In this document: in pieces, positions 21,087 through 31,219 of the stretch | Layout: each line of letters begins with the position of its first letter | Numbering within the stretch: the stretch's first letter is position 1 | DNA from: Malacoplasma sp. | GTDB taxonomy: Bacteria; Bacillota_I; Bacilli_A; Mycoplasmatales; Mycoplasmoidaceae | Length of the DNA stretch: 64,000 bases | Direction of reading: 5' to 3' | NCBI GenBank assembly: GCA_021444005.1 | Contig: JABUSB010000003.1 | Coordinates: 30,637 to 94,636, forward strand | Translations under genes and position numbers: made by a program | The notes under the pieces: model-generated | Database searches by the model: none | Told to the model about the DNA's origin: nothing | What the model saw: the letters and a program-made list of their open reading frames with translations, nothing else

Positions 21087-21926
21087 ATGATTAATTTTGA
21101 ATTAGTGAATGAGCAAAATTATACATACCGTTTTCACAAAAGTAATTCAAATTCAAACAAGGTTGTCGTTTTTATTCACGGGTTTGCAACAACTTCTGAA
21201 TACTTTGATGACTTTATTGAATCTTTTATTGGTGATTACAATTATTATGCGATTCAATTACCAGGACATGGTTATGCAAAACTTAACCACAAAAAGCAAT
21301 TAGACCCAATTTTTTATGCAGAATATGTTGCAGAATGGATTAAGCTTAAAGGCTTTGAAGATGTAGTTTTAATGGGTCACTCAATGGGTGGTGGAATTGC
21401 ATTAATGGTGGCTAACCAATTAAAAGATCTTATTTCAAAACTAGTTATTATAACCCCAATGAACAGTTCTTCATGATTGAGTACAAAAAGCCTTAATGTT
21501 AAAAAAACTTTAAATGTTTCTGAAGAAAAGAAACTAAAGTTTAAAAAGTATTTGTATTTTCATTCTGAAGAATTTTTTGAGGGTGAAAATGATCCTAAAA
21601 TAAGAGACGAAATTGCTTATTTTGTTAAGTATTTAACAAACTTCAAAGTATTACTTAAAAGAATGATGGCTTTAAAACTAAGGGGTGAATTGCATAAGGC
21701 TGAAAAAGAAAACCAAATCCCTACTTTAGTTATTTTTGGGGAGCATGATGGAATTATCCCAACAGCTTTTGGAATGAGTCATTTTCAAAAGTTAGGTTCA
21801 AATTATCAAGTAGTTTCATTTAACAATTCAGCTCACCTTCCTTTTGAAGAAGAAACAAAAAAATTTAGTGAGCTAGTTTTAGATTTTATAAATCCAGAAA
21901 AAGAGGTGCAAAATAATGAACAATAA
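21087..21926 (+). CDS. Alpha/beta hydrolase
   Basis: 279-residue serine hydrolase. VVFIHGFATTSEYF (oxyanion), QLPGHGYAKL, nucleophile elbow GHSMGGG with S99, acid D221 in FGEHDGIIP and H250 in NSAHLPFEE make a complete triad. A helical cap lies at ~135-200. Cytosolic; candidates are carboxylesterase or lysophospholipase-like activity. RBS ACGGAG before ATG 21087. Overlaps ptsI by 11 nt, so the two are translationally coupled. Confidence 0.92.
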
Positions 21927-23652
21927 GAATTTACTTACCAAAGGGATTGGTGCAAGTAGTGGAATCGCATTTGCTAAAGTTTTTTTAATTAAGAAACCCA
22001 AATTTGAAATTAATGAATCATTGATTGAAGACGAAAGTGCTGAAGTTGCAAAGGTTGAAAATGCAATTGCTAAAGCAAGTGCTGAAATTAAAAAGATTAA
22101 AGAAATTGCTGTTGCTAAAATCGGGATTGAAAAAGCGACTGTTTTTGAAGGACACGTGCAAATTGCTAATGACCCCGAATTAATGAACCAAATTTTAGAA
22201 TTAGTTAGAGTTAAAAAATTCAATGGCGCATATGCGATTAATGAAGTTTTTGAACAAACTCGCAATCTGTTTGCCAACATGGATGATGAATATTTTCGTC
22301 AACGGGCAAGTGATATCATTGATGTAAAAGAGAAGATTTTAGCATATTTTTTAAATGTTGATTTACCCGATATTTTAAGTATTGACCAAAAAGTGATTAT
22401 TGTAGCCCACGATTTAACCCCATCTGAAACAGCGTTGCTAGATAAAAACTTTGTTAAAGGATTTGCAACTGACATTGGGGGGAGAACCAGTCATGCAGCT
22501 ATTATGGCTCAAACAATGGAAATTCCCGCTGTATTGGGATTAAAAAACATTACAGACCAAGTTGATAACAATGATGTGATAGCAATTGATGGTGAAAAGG
22601 GAGAGGTTGAAATTAACCCTACTGATCTAAATGTTTGACATCAAAAACAAGAAACATATTTAAAAGAAAAAGAAGAATTAAAAAAGTTTATTTTTGTAAT
22701 TCCAAAAACGCTCGATAACCACACAGTTGATGTTGTTGCTAACATCGGTAAACCTGCCGATGTGGATATTGTTGATAGCTATGGGGCAAATGGCGTTGGG
22801 TTAGTACGGACTGAATTTTTGTATATGGATAATTCAAATTGACCAACAGAAGATGTCCAATTTGAGGCTTATAAATACATTTTAAGTAAGCAAAAAGATA
22901 AATTAGTGATTATTAGAACCTTAGATATTGGGGGAGATAAAAAATTAAGCTATTATCGCTTTAATGAAGAATTAAACCCCTTTTTGGGTTTTAGAGCAAT
23001 TCGATTCTGTTTACAAAACCCCCAAATTTTTAAAACCCAAATTAGAGCATTATTAAGAGCTTCAGCTTTTGGAAGACTGGGTATTATGTTCCCAATGATT
23101 GCAACTGTGGATGAATTTTTGGCTGCTAAAAAAGTGGTGGAAGAAACAAAAGCAGAATTAAAAGCAGCATCAATTGAATATGCAGATAATGTTTTAATTG
23201 GGATGATGGTTGAAATTCCCGCATCTGCTTTTTTAGCTGATACTTTTGCTAAGTATGCTGACTTTTTCTCAATTGGTACAAATGATTTAATTCAATATAC
23301 TTTAGCAGTGGACCGAATGTCTGAAAATGTGGGATATTTGTACCAACCTAATAACCCTTCAGTTCTAAGAGCAATAAAAGCAACGGTATTAGGTGCTAAA
23401 AGATATAACCGCTTTGTGGGAATGTGTGGTGAAATGGCTGGTGATATCAACTCAATTCCATTGTTATTGGGAATTGGTGGGTATGGATTGGATGAATTAA
23501 GTATGTCACCATCTTCTATCCCACGAGCTAAAAAATTAATTTGTAGTCTTAAAAAAGCTGATTGTATTGCATTAGCAAATCAAGCTTTAACTTGCAACAC
23601 TGAAAGTGAAGTTAATAATTTAGTTAAAGTTTTTTTGAAAAATAAGATTTAA
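21916..23652 (+). CDS. ptsI: PTS enzyme I (phosphoenolpyruvate-protein phosphotransferase)
   Basis: First enzyme of the sugar phosphotransferase system, moving phosphate from PEP to HPr. 578 residues, full length. Phosphohistidine H193 is in GGRTSHAAIMAQ; PEP-binding motifs are GVGLVRTEFLYM, GFRAIRFCL, MVEIPAS, SIGTNDLIQYTLAVDR and the cysteine motif FVGMCGEMAGD. RBS AAAGAGGTG lies inside the preceding gene. Its stop overlaps the probable promoter of the 23.7-kb candidate RNA. Confidence 0.97.
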
Positions 23653-23657
23653 TTTTT

Positions 23658-23663
23658 TATAAT
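23658..23663 (+). promoter_or_regulatory. -10 element of the candidate RNA at 23.7-24.5 kb
   Basis: TATAAT directly after the ptsI stop codon, predicting a start near 23670. No clear -35 sequence. Confidence 0.45.
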
Positions 23664-23977
23664 TATATAGATGGATTAATAGCTTGATTAACTATTTATT
23701 CATCATACGGGTTTGATAGCCAGGTGCATAAAGATAGATTGGTCTTTATTTCAAATTCGTATGTTGTAATAAGACGCTTGGAAAAACAGAAATATATACT
23801 TCTTTTTCTTGATTAATATGAAAATTAAGAAAAAGGTTAAATATGTGTAGTTGGCTTGCTTTATTGTTTGATAACAAACAGTATTGTAGTCAGTGATAAA
23901 TCAATTAATTTTAAAAGAATTTTATTAACTGAATCGTATCGATTGGCTTAATAAATATGATTGTCAAGATGGCAAAA

Positions 23978-24180
23978 GATTTTTGAACTAGTAGAAAAAT
24001 TTAGTAGTTGCTGTGAAGGATTTTCGGACTAGGAAAAAAATTTAGTAGTTGTGATAAAAGACTTTCATACTAGGAAGAAAATTGAGTAGTTATGACCAAC
24101 AATTTTTCGATTAAGAAGAAAATAGGTAGTTGTAACCAAAGATGATTCTAATAGCTAAAAAATTGACTAGTTGTCAAGAT
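23978..24180 (+). repeat. Five degenerate 40-41-nt tandem repeats
   Basis: Units at 23978-24018, 24019-24059, 24060-24100, 24101-24140 and 24141-24180. Each starts with GATTTT-like sequence, has an ACTAGGAAAAAAA-type core and ends with TAGTAGTTG plus ~9 variable bases. Further weak copies may lie on both sides. ACTA...TAGT within a unit can form a small hairpin. The period is not a multiple of three, so this is not a peptide repeat. Confidence 0.75.
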
Positions 24181-24516
24181 ATGATTAGATATTAAAAAAA
24201 TTAATACATTCATTAATAATCTTAGGTATTTTTGGTTTGTTTGTACTCTTTTAGGTTAGTTAATCGTATTATTTTCTACATTATTGTTCTGGAAGCAATC
24301 AATAAATCCCGGTACAATAGCCATATTTAATGCTTATTTATGTTAAAAAAATTAAAAGTGAACAAAAGAATATAGTTCTCGGCCAAATATTTGAGGGAAC
24401 TTTTAAGAAAAAATTAATGTAAATTGATGTTGGTTTTAAAAGAAGCGCTATTTAAATACTGACAAATGATTAACAATTAGTAATAAAAAGAAACTGCTAG
24501 TATTTATTTTTGCATT

Positions 24517-24551
24517 AAAGAGCACTAACTTAAGTAGTGCTCTTTTTTATT
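24517..24551 (+). terminator. Terminator of the candidate RNA
   Basis: AAAGAGCACTA/TAGTGCTCTTT, 11-bp stem with a T6 tail, 40 nt before rpe. Confidence 0.85.
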
Positions 24552-24590
24552 TGTAGTTTTTATTAAAAATAAATTTAAAATAATTCTAGT

Positions 24591-25247
24591 ATGCAAAAAA
24601 TAATTGAATTTTCGGTTTTAGCTTTAGACCAAACCAATAAAGATGTGTTTATGCAGCAGGTTGAAACGTGTCTGAAAGCTAATATCAAACACATTCACTA
24701 TGATGTGATGGATAATGTTTTTGTTAACAACATTTCATTCTACAATTTAGAATTTTTAGATTATTTAATTTCCAAAGGTTTTATTATTTCAGTTCATTTA
24801 ATGGTTAAAGATGTTAAAAGGTTTGTAAATACTTTGGTTACTAAAAAAATCAATGCGATTACCTTTCACTGTGAAGCAATTGAAATTGGTGAAAGTCAAT
24901 CAGTTATTAACCAGATTCAGAAAAGCAATTTGTTGGGTGGAATTGCAATTAAACCCCATTCAGATTTGTTGCGATATCAAAGCTTAATAAAAGCTAGTAC
25001 TAAAATTACATTAATGAGTGTAGAACCCGGTTTTGGGGGGCAAAAATACATTATAAATAGTGAAACCAGAGCTGTGCAATTAAGATCAATGTGTAAGCCA
25101 AACACGATTATTGAGATTGATGGGGGGATTAATGGGGATACTATCAAATTGTGCCATCATTATTGTGATCATTTTGTAACTGGTAGTTATTTGTTTAAGG
25201 ATTTAAACCAATTACCAATTTTGCAAAAAATTATTAATCCAAACTAG
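24591..25247 (+). CDS. rpe: Ribulose-phosphate 3-epimerase
   Basis: Interconverts ribulose-5-P and xylulose-5-P in the pentose phosphate pathway. 218 residues, TIM barrel. Motifs: IHYDVMDNVFVNN (family H.DVMDG.FVPN, with Gly to Asn and Pro to Asn changes), ISVHLMV, ITFHCEA, MSVEPGFGGQKYI and the phosphate site IEIDGGI, with VTGSYLF at the end. Essential acid residues (Asp of DVMD, Asp of EIDGG) are retained. No Shine-Dalgarno before ATG 24591. Confidence 0.92.
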   Translation: MQKIIEFSVLALDQTNKDVFMQQVETCLKANIKHIHYDVMDNVFVNNISFYNLEFLDYLISKGFIISVHLMVKDVKRFVNTLVTKKINAITFHCEAIEIGESQSVINQIQKSNLLGGIAIKPHSDLLRYQSLIKASTKITLMSVEPGFGGQKYIINSETRAVQLRSMCKPNTIIEIDGGINGDTIKLCHHYCDHFVTGSYLFKDLNQLPILQKIINPN

Positions 25248-25294
25248 TTTTAATTTAGTCTATTAAGTTTACTTTAGTCACTTCGGTGTATATA

Positions 25295-25331
25295 AAAAAA
25301 CTTGTATTCATTTTGAATACAAGTTTTTATT
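25295..25331. terminator. Bidirectional terminator between rpe and thrS
   Basis: AAAAACTTGTATTC/GAATACAAGTTTTT stem, 14 bp, with A and T runs outside. Confidence 0.85.
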
Positions 25332-25346
25332 TTGTTTTAGTTTAAA

Positions 25347-27053
25347 TTAGTTATTTTTTAATGAATTTAAAAGATCAATAAATTGCTTAATTGACACTGT
25401 AACTGATTCTTTTTGCCCATGTTTACGATAAGTTACTTGCTTTTTGCTAACTTCGTTTTCACCAATAATCACTTCTAATGGAACCTTTGCAATTTGTGAA
25501 TCTCGCACTTTCTTTGCAAGACGATCAAATGAATCATTGATTTTGTAACGAATTTTGTTTTTTGTCAATTCTTCACCAATTTCATTACAGTATTTTAAAT
25601 GAGATTCATTGTTAATGGGAATAATTGTAACTTGCACTGGTGCTAATCAGAATGGAAGGTTTCCTTTAGTTTGACTTAAAAGTGTTGCAATAAATCGTTC
25701 ATAAGTTCCTATAATTCCTAAATGGATTAAGACTGGACGTTGTTTAGAATTGTCTTTATCAATGTATTCTAATTGGAAACGTTCTGGTAACAAGAAGTCT
25801 AATTGAATTGTAGAAATTGTTATCATTTTTCCTAAATTTGAACGAGCTTGGAAATCAATTTTAGGACCATAAAATGCAGCTTCACCCTCAATTTCAACAG
25901 CTTGATAATTTAGTTTCTTTAAAATCCTTCTTAATTCATTTTCTGAAGTATTTCACATTTTGTCATCTTGGTGGTATTTTTCAGTATCATTTTTATCTCT
26001 TAAAGATAAATCAATGCGATCTATCTTAATATTAAGTTTTTTATGTACTGAATTTAGAATGCTATTAAGTTTAAAAATAACTTCTTCAATTTGTGAATGC
26101 ATTGCAATGATGTGCACATCAAACAATTCCATAAATCGCACTCTTTCAAGTCCAATTAATCCCCCAGATGCTTCGTAACGGTGCAGTTTTGAATCTTCAC
26201 AAATACAGAATGGTAATTCTTTGTATGAGTGTGGTTTTAAATTATAGAAAGTTAAGTGGTGGGGACAAGTCATTGGTCTTAACATATAAGTTTCATTATC
26301 CATTACAAGGGGCGGGAAATTGTTTTCTTTATAGTGATCCCAGTGACCTGATTTAATATACAATTCTTTACTTCCCAAAATTGGAGTATCAACAAACATA
26401 AACTTTTCTTTTGTAAATACATCTCATAAGAATTTTTTAATTTCTTTTTTAATGATTTCACCATTTGGTAACCAAATTGGAAGCCCTTGACCAATATCGT
26501 TATCAATTGCAAAAATTTCCATTTCTTGACCAATTTTACGATGGTCACTTTCTCTTAATTCAATGATGTATTTTTTTCAATCATCTAATTCTTTTTGAGT
26601 TTCAAAACAAACTCCAGAAATTCTTGTTAATTGTTCATTTTTAGTATCATTTAGTCAATATGAACCACTAACATTAACTAGTGCAAAGTATTTTACTTGG
26701 TTAACATTAGTTTCAATTTCATTAGAATTTACAACATTTTCAAAACTGTTTGCAATCTTAATGCAAATTGCATTTTTATTATTTTCTAAAGCATACTTTT
26801 GGTATTTATTTGGATTTGAAAGACTTGCTATTTTTTCAATTCTTTCACCACTAGATGCAACTTTTGACATTGCTTTTTCAATTTTGTCAAAGTCATTAGT
26901 TGATACACTGTCATCAGTTTTGAAATCAACATAAAAACCTTGCTCTAAATTGCCACAAGATGCGATTACAAAATTGTTTTTATAAACGTTTTGCAACGCT
27001 TTCAAAAGTACTTGCATCGCAGTATTATTCAATTTATTATTATTTTCTTTCAT
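25347..27053 (-). CDS. thrS: Threonyl-tRNA synthetase
   Basis: Class II synthetase for tRNA-Thr, 568 residues, about 70 shorter than typical because the N-terminal TGS domain is missing; a shortened editing-like domain occupies ~1-190. The catalytic core has the zinc ligands C in MRLP-type motif [11 protein letters not shown] in FDVHII and H in VLIHLGIIG, plus [16 protein letters not shown] (motif 2) and GTYERFIA (motif 3). The usual QDDAHIF is here MELFDVHII. The C-terminal anticodon domain (IIPIN... [11 protein letters not shown]) is intact. No T-box leader in the 130 nt upstream. Trp codons include several TGA. Confidence 0.95.
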
Positions 27054-27186
27054 AATCTATTATTTATTTTTTAATTTGACTTATTAATAATTATAATTTT
27101 TATAATTATTAAAGATAAAAAACTTAAATTATTGTGATAAGCAATTTACAAAAATTAAGTTTTTCAAATAGCGAAAGGTAAAAATT

Positions 27187-28080
27187 ATGGCACAACAAAA
27201 AATTGGTTTTATAGTTGATTCTTCAATTGGTTTATTTGGGGACGAAATATTGAGTGATGATACGCGACAAGTCTTTTTCAATATTACTGATAAAAACAAC
27301 GTTGAATATGAAGACAATAATTTGATATTGAGTCGAGAAGAAATTTTAAAACAATACCTTTTGGGAAACCAGTTTAAAACAAGTGCAGTTTCACCAGGAA
27401 AGGTAGAAATTGTATTAGAAGAGTTATTAGAAACTTATGATAAGGTAATTTTGTTTACAGTATCTTCTGGTCTTTCTTGTTTTTATGATAGTGTCCAATA
27501 TTTACTAGAAGATTATAAAGACCGATTTTATATCGTTGATACTAAAGAAGTGGGATATTCGATTGCAACTATGTTAAGTGCTGCAAAAACAATGCTTAAC
27601 CAAGGTAAAGATTTTTTTGAAGTATTAGAGTTTTGTCGCAATTATTATTTGTATAATTTCACATCATTTACTTGTGAAAACTGATCACCTTTAGTTAATA
27701 GTGGGAGAGTCCCAGCTTTAGTTTCCAAATTTTTAAATGCATTAAAAACAAGACCAATAATTAATTTTGATATCAAAAATAAATTGGGTGGTGTTGTTAA
27801 AAGTTTTGAAGCTGCAGTTGAAAAAATCTTTAATAACTTTAAAAAAGTGTTTGGTCCTTCAATTTTTAAAGAACAAGAATACATTGTTTTTTATAACAAC
27901 AAAATTGAAGAATCAAAAGCAGAATACATCCGCAATAAAATTGTGGAAAAATTTAACATTACAAAGGACAAAATTATTGAAATGTTTGTCCCTAATTTAG
28001 TTTTAATTTACACTGCAAACGGTTCTTTTGGTTTGCACATTAGGGGAAAAACAAAAGCAAGCGGAAGAGATAAAGAATAA
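27187..28080 (+). CDS. DegV/FakB-family fatty-acid-binding protein
   Basis: 297 residues. N-terminal GFIVDSSIGL and TSAVSPGKVE match the DegV lipid-head-group site; the middle VSSGLSCFYDSVQ corresponds to the S-S-x-LSGTY segment and FYIVDTKEVGYSI follows. In firmicutes such proteins present a fatty acid to the kinase FakA for phosphorylation and phospholipid synthesis, so lipid scavenging is likely here. The C-terminal domain ends HIRGKTKASGRDKE. No fakA in the window. Start follows GCGAAAGG. Confidence 0.88.
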
Positions 28081-28086
28081 TTGTTT

Positions 28087-28764
28087 ATGAACAAACTATC
28101 ATCACAAAACGCTAATATTGAAACTAGGGTTAAAAAGTATAAACAATACCGGAATAAAATTAAAAGTGATTACTCCAACTTTGTTAAAAAAAGTGCTAAA
28201 AATGATGTCATTAAAAAAATCGAAAAAAAGTTAGCAAAGATTGATGAAAAACTTTTAATTAAAGATTTTGAGTCGCATCTATTTATTGATTTTTCCAATA
28301 ACTTTACAAATGATGGGGGTCATGTCATTTCGATTAAAAACTATTTGGACAACTCTAAAAACAATAACTTTAGTGAGTTGTTAGCAAAAGCAAATTCGGT
28401 TAAAAACGAAATTGATAATGAACCTTCTTTTGATACTAAAGGGAATCTTTCTTTAATTTGGTATAAGCAAGATTCAAAGTTTTCAGAACTTGAAAAAATT
28501 CATGATTGAATTAATTTAATGGTTAGTGAGAGAGAAAAGATTGTCAGCAACATTAAAGAAAATATTTTCCTATTTAAAGACGCACTATACAAAACTAGTA
28601 ACCGGGAAACGGTAAGTTCTATATTACCAGTAGTTTCGTCTTTTAGTAAAGTAAAAGTTAATTATAAGAATAAAAGAATTTACAATTTTTTGTTATATGG
28701 TTTTTTTATATTAATCTCGCTTGCCTTTCTTTTTATTATTTTGTTTTTAATTATTTGAATTTAG
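28087..28764 (+). CDS. Coiled-coil protein with C-terminal TM anchor
   Basis: 225 residues, not recognised. Lys/Asn/Ser-rich helices with coiled-coil character at ~10-60 and ~120-165, then one strong TM segment at ~200-222 ending almost at the C-terminus, so a tail-anchored cytosolic protein. ATG 28087 is chosen over TTG 28081; it begins 6 nt after the degV stop and is likely co-transcribed. One TGA Trp in the middle and one as the penultimate codon. Confidence 0.75.
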
Positions 28765-28804
28765 TTAATTTGTTACCGTTTAATTTAATCTAGATAAATC
28801 TAAT

Positions 28805-28830
28805 AACCCAGGTTGTGGGTTTTTTATTTT
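28805..28830 (+). terminator. Terminator after degV and the coiled-coil gene
   Basis: AACCCA/TGGGTT stem with a 5-nt loop and T-rich tail. Confidence 0.75.
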
Positions 28831-28944
28831 GCTCCTTTTGTTTTCCAATCTAAATTAAACAAATGAGCACATAATTTGGATAAATGCATATTTTTATTTT
28901 TGTTATATAATAAACATACATTTTAAAAGGATTAAATAAAGGAT

Positions 28945-29766
28945 ATGAATAAAAGAGGTTATTTTTCAAATGATAACTCACAAACATATTTCAGACCTGA
29001 TAATTACCGTTCTTTTGGATTAAAGTATGAAAAGAAACAAGTTTCTGTTTTAAATACCGGTTTACTAACTGCAGGTCTTGGATTTTTGTATGTTGCATTA
29101 ATTGGGTTTTTATTTGAATACTTAGTTTTTTTACCAGTGCTTAATGGTGATACATCATCGTTTGGTAGTGGGTGAAGCATTGCATTAATTTGTGCATCAG
29201 TCGGGATCATAGTGGGTTCGATAATGTCATTAATTTGAAGTTTTCGGGTTTATAAAGCATCATCCACTTTTGCATTAATCACAATTGCAATCTATACAAC
29301 GGCATCCGGGATTGGATTAGGGGCATTGTTTGCAATTATTGAGCTGTTGTACCAAAATGGTTTGGGTTTAATTATGTCAGCATTTGGATTAATTGCAGCA
29401 ATCTTTTTAGGAAGCTATTTAATTACAAAATTAATTAGTTTTAAGTTTAGTCTTACATTAACTAAAATTGTGATGGTAGCTTCAATTGTAGGATCATTGC
29501 TATTTATTGGAATGCTAATTGCTTCATTTGCAATTACAAGTTTGTATGCATACCGAGTTTTGTGAATTGCAATGTCAGCAATTTCAATAGTATTGGGAAT
29601 CATCTTTTTAGTTTATAATTTGTGAATTGCCCAATCAATGGACCGATTGTATATGGAAAATGAATTATCTAAAAAAATGGGATTATTCATTGGTTTCCAA
29701 ATTCTATCAAATATGATTATGCTATTATTTGCAATTTTAAGAATTATTGCATTATCAAAAAGATAA
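28945..29766 (+). CDS. Multi-pass membrane protein, Bax-inhibitor-1 (YccA)-like
   Basis: 273 residues with about seven TM helices after a polar 35-residue N-terminus. The block ASGIGLGALFAII...IMSAFGLIAAIFLGSYLITK resembles the central helices of the BI-1/YccA/UPF0005 family, and VYNLWIAQSMDRLY lies where that family has its FTxYDTQ-like segment. Members are pH-gated calcium leak channels or regulators of membrane proteolysis; the role here is unproven. Single gene between two terminators, with AAAGGATA as RBS. Confidence 0.6.
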
Positions 29767-29790
29767 TTTAAACCTAAATTATTAATTTTC

Positions 29791-29822
29791 AAAGTGTATT
29801 TATGTACTAAATACACTTTTTT
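29791..29822 (+). terminator. Terminator before efp
   Basis: AAAGTGTATT/AATACACTTT stem with T-run. Confidence 0.8.
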
Positions 29823-29929
29823 ATTGCAATTTAATTGTTTTGCACTCCTTTTTTGATTGGTACCATTTTGCTACTTGTTTTTAATTTGGTAAAATTTATT
29901 TATACATTATTGAAAGTTTTTTTTTTAAT

Positions 29930-30496
29930 ATGGCACAAATTATTCATGCAAAAGATCTTCGATCTGGCCACACATTTATTTATAAAAATAATTTATATTT
30001 AGTAATTGAAAACTCTTTTAACAAAACCGCAATGCGTGAAGGGATTGTTAAATGTAAAGTAAAAAATTTAAGAACTGGTTCAATTACAGAAGAGACACTA
30101 ACTGGTGAAAAATTAGAGCAAGCACCAATTGATAAAGTCAAAGCTGTTTTTTCATATGCGACACAAAATGAGTTTGTCTTTATGGATAACCAAACTTTTG
30201 AATCAATTGAAGTACCAATTAATCGCCTTAATAAAGAAAAGAATTTTATTGTTGAATCAATTGAAGTTAACATTACAAAATATGGTGATGAAATTTTAGA
30301 AGTTATTTTACCAGATCAAGTAACACTAAAAGTTGAATTCGCAGAAGAAGCAGCTAGCAATAGTGGTGCAACTTCAAGATTAAAAAAAGCAAGATTAGAA
30401 ACTGGATTTGAAGTTGAAGTTCAAGAATTTATTAAAACTGGGGATAGCGTTATCATTGATACTAAAACTGGCAAATACATTGGTAGGGGCAAATAG
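29930..30496 (+). CDS. efp: Elongation factor P
   Basis: Relieves ribosome stalling at polyproline. 188 residues, three beta-barrel domains: IIHAKDLRSGHTFIYKNNLYLVIE, VKNLRTGSITEETLTGEKLEQA and the C-terminal RLKKARLETGFEVEVQEFIKTGDSVIIDTKTGKYIGR. At the loop that bears the modified Lys/Arg in other bacteria the sequence is NKTAMREGIV; by alignment to KPGKGxAFV the modified position is Met. The gene has no Shine-Dalgarno but a T10 run (29917-29926) just before ATG. First of a run efp, Asp23-like, nusB, rsmE. Confidence 0.95.
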   Translation: MAQIIHAKDLRSGHTFIYKNNLYLVIENSFNKTAMREGIVKCKVKNLRTGSITEETLTGEKLEQAPIDKVKAVFSYATQNEFVFMDNQTFESIEVPINRLNKEKNFIVESIEVNITKYGDEILEVILPDQVTLKVEFAEEAASNSGATSRLKKARLETGFEVEVQEFIKTGDSVIIDTKTGKYIGRGK

Positions 30497-30498
30497 GA

Positions 30499-30783
30499 AT
30501 GATTAAATTATCAACTAATAAATTTGGTGCGATTAATTTAGATGAAAAGTTTCTAAAAGAGCTGATTACAAAAATTATTTTAGATAGTATTGATTCCGCT
30601 TTATTTTCTAAGCTATATCTTGAAATCAAGAAAAACAATTTGAAAAAGGTAGAAGTCTTTTTCAAAAAGAACAATTCTATAACTTCGATTGAAGAATCAA
30701 ACATTCATAACCAAATTCAATTTGTATTAACTATGCATTTTGGATTATTTAATAGTTTAATAGTTTTTAGTTATGAATCATAA
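30499..30783 (+). CDS. Small Asp23/YqhY-like protein
   Basis: 94 residues, AAATAGGAATG context two bases after efp. The start (IKLSTNKFGAINLDEKFLKELITKIILDS) resembles the Asp23/Gls24 (DUF322) pattern of a short strand followed by a helix, and the position between efp and nusB is that of yqhY in Bacillus. The glycine-valine motif of the family is not clear, so the assignment rests largely on context. Overlaps nusB by 11 nt. Confidence 0.55.
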   Translation: MIKLSTNKFGAINLDEKFLKELITKIILDSIDSALFSKLYLEIKKNNLKKVEVFFKKNNSITSIEESNIHNQIQFVLTMHFGLFNSLIVFSYES

Positions 30784-31213
30784 TAATGAAACTAGTTTTA
30801 AAAACAACAAAGAAGACAAGCAATTTAGCCAATGAAAAAAGCGGGTTGCTTGCTTTCGTTTTATCTATTCTAGTTTAGTAATGAATTGAAGTGATGCAGA
30901 AATTAAAACTGAATTCCAAGCTGATTTTGCAAAATCGAGTGATAATTTCACCAATAAGGTAATTGCTTTTTTTATTAAGAATAAAAACCAGATTGCTTTT
31001 AAAATTAATAGTTTACTCAAAGAAGAGTGGAGTTATGATCGGCTTAATTTAGTTGATGTTGCAATTTTAATGGAAGCGGTTTGTGAGTTTTTTGCTCATA
31101 AAATCGATCGCAAAATTATTATTGACCAAGCAATCATTACTGCTAAAAAATATAGTGAACAAAAGGCTTACAAATTTATTAATTATTTACTTGATAAACT
31201 TTTAGTAGAATAA
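30773..31213 (+). CDS. nusB: Transcription antitermination factor NusB
   Basis: 146 residues, all-helical RNA-binding protein of the rRNA antitermination complex. The C-terminal block WSYDRLNLVDVAILMEAVCEF...IIIDQAIITAKKYSEQKAYKFINYLLDKLL matches NusB well; the N-terminal RVACFRFIYSSLVMNW corresponds to the RExALQxLYQ helix. The frame holds TGA Trp codons and would be truncated under the standard code. Overlaps the preceding gene and precedes rsmE by 6 nt. Confidence 0.88.
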
Positions 31214-31219
31214 TAATTG

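Larger units (their letters stand above)
23665..24551 (+). ncRNA. Candidate ~880-nt non-coding RNA
   Basis: 938 nt between ptsI and rpe hold no plausible protein in any frame, yet are bounded by TATAAT at 23658 and a strong terminator at 24517-24551. Local helices: CATACG/CGTATG (23704-23709/23758-23763) with TTTG/CAAA inside and ATAAAGA/TCTTTAT (23728-23734/23743-23749); a long CTTTTTCTT-type hairpin near 23800-23840; ATTGTT/AGCAAT near 24280; GTTCTC/GAGGGAAC near 24375-24400. The middle holds five 40-41-nt tandem repeats. It is not tmRNA, RNase P, SRP or 6S RNA by any signature I can recognise. A decayed region is possible, but the signals argue for a transcript. Confidence 0.5.

Noticed and set aside
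23653..24590. CRISPR array
   Set aside because: The repeat units are contiguous and degenerate along their whole length, with no constant repeat and unique spacers, and no cas genes are seen.
23653..24590. Replication origin
   Set aside because: No DnaA-box clusters of TTATCCACA type and no dnaA or dnaN nearby.
27054..27186. T-box leader for thrS
   Set aside because: Too short and lacks a T-box sequence or terminator.
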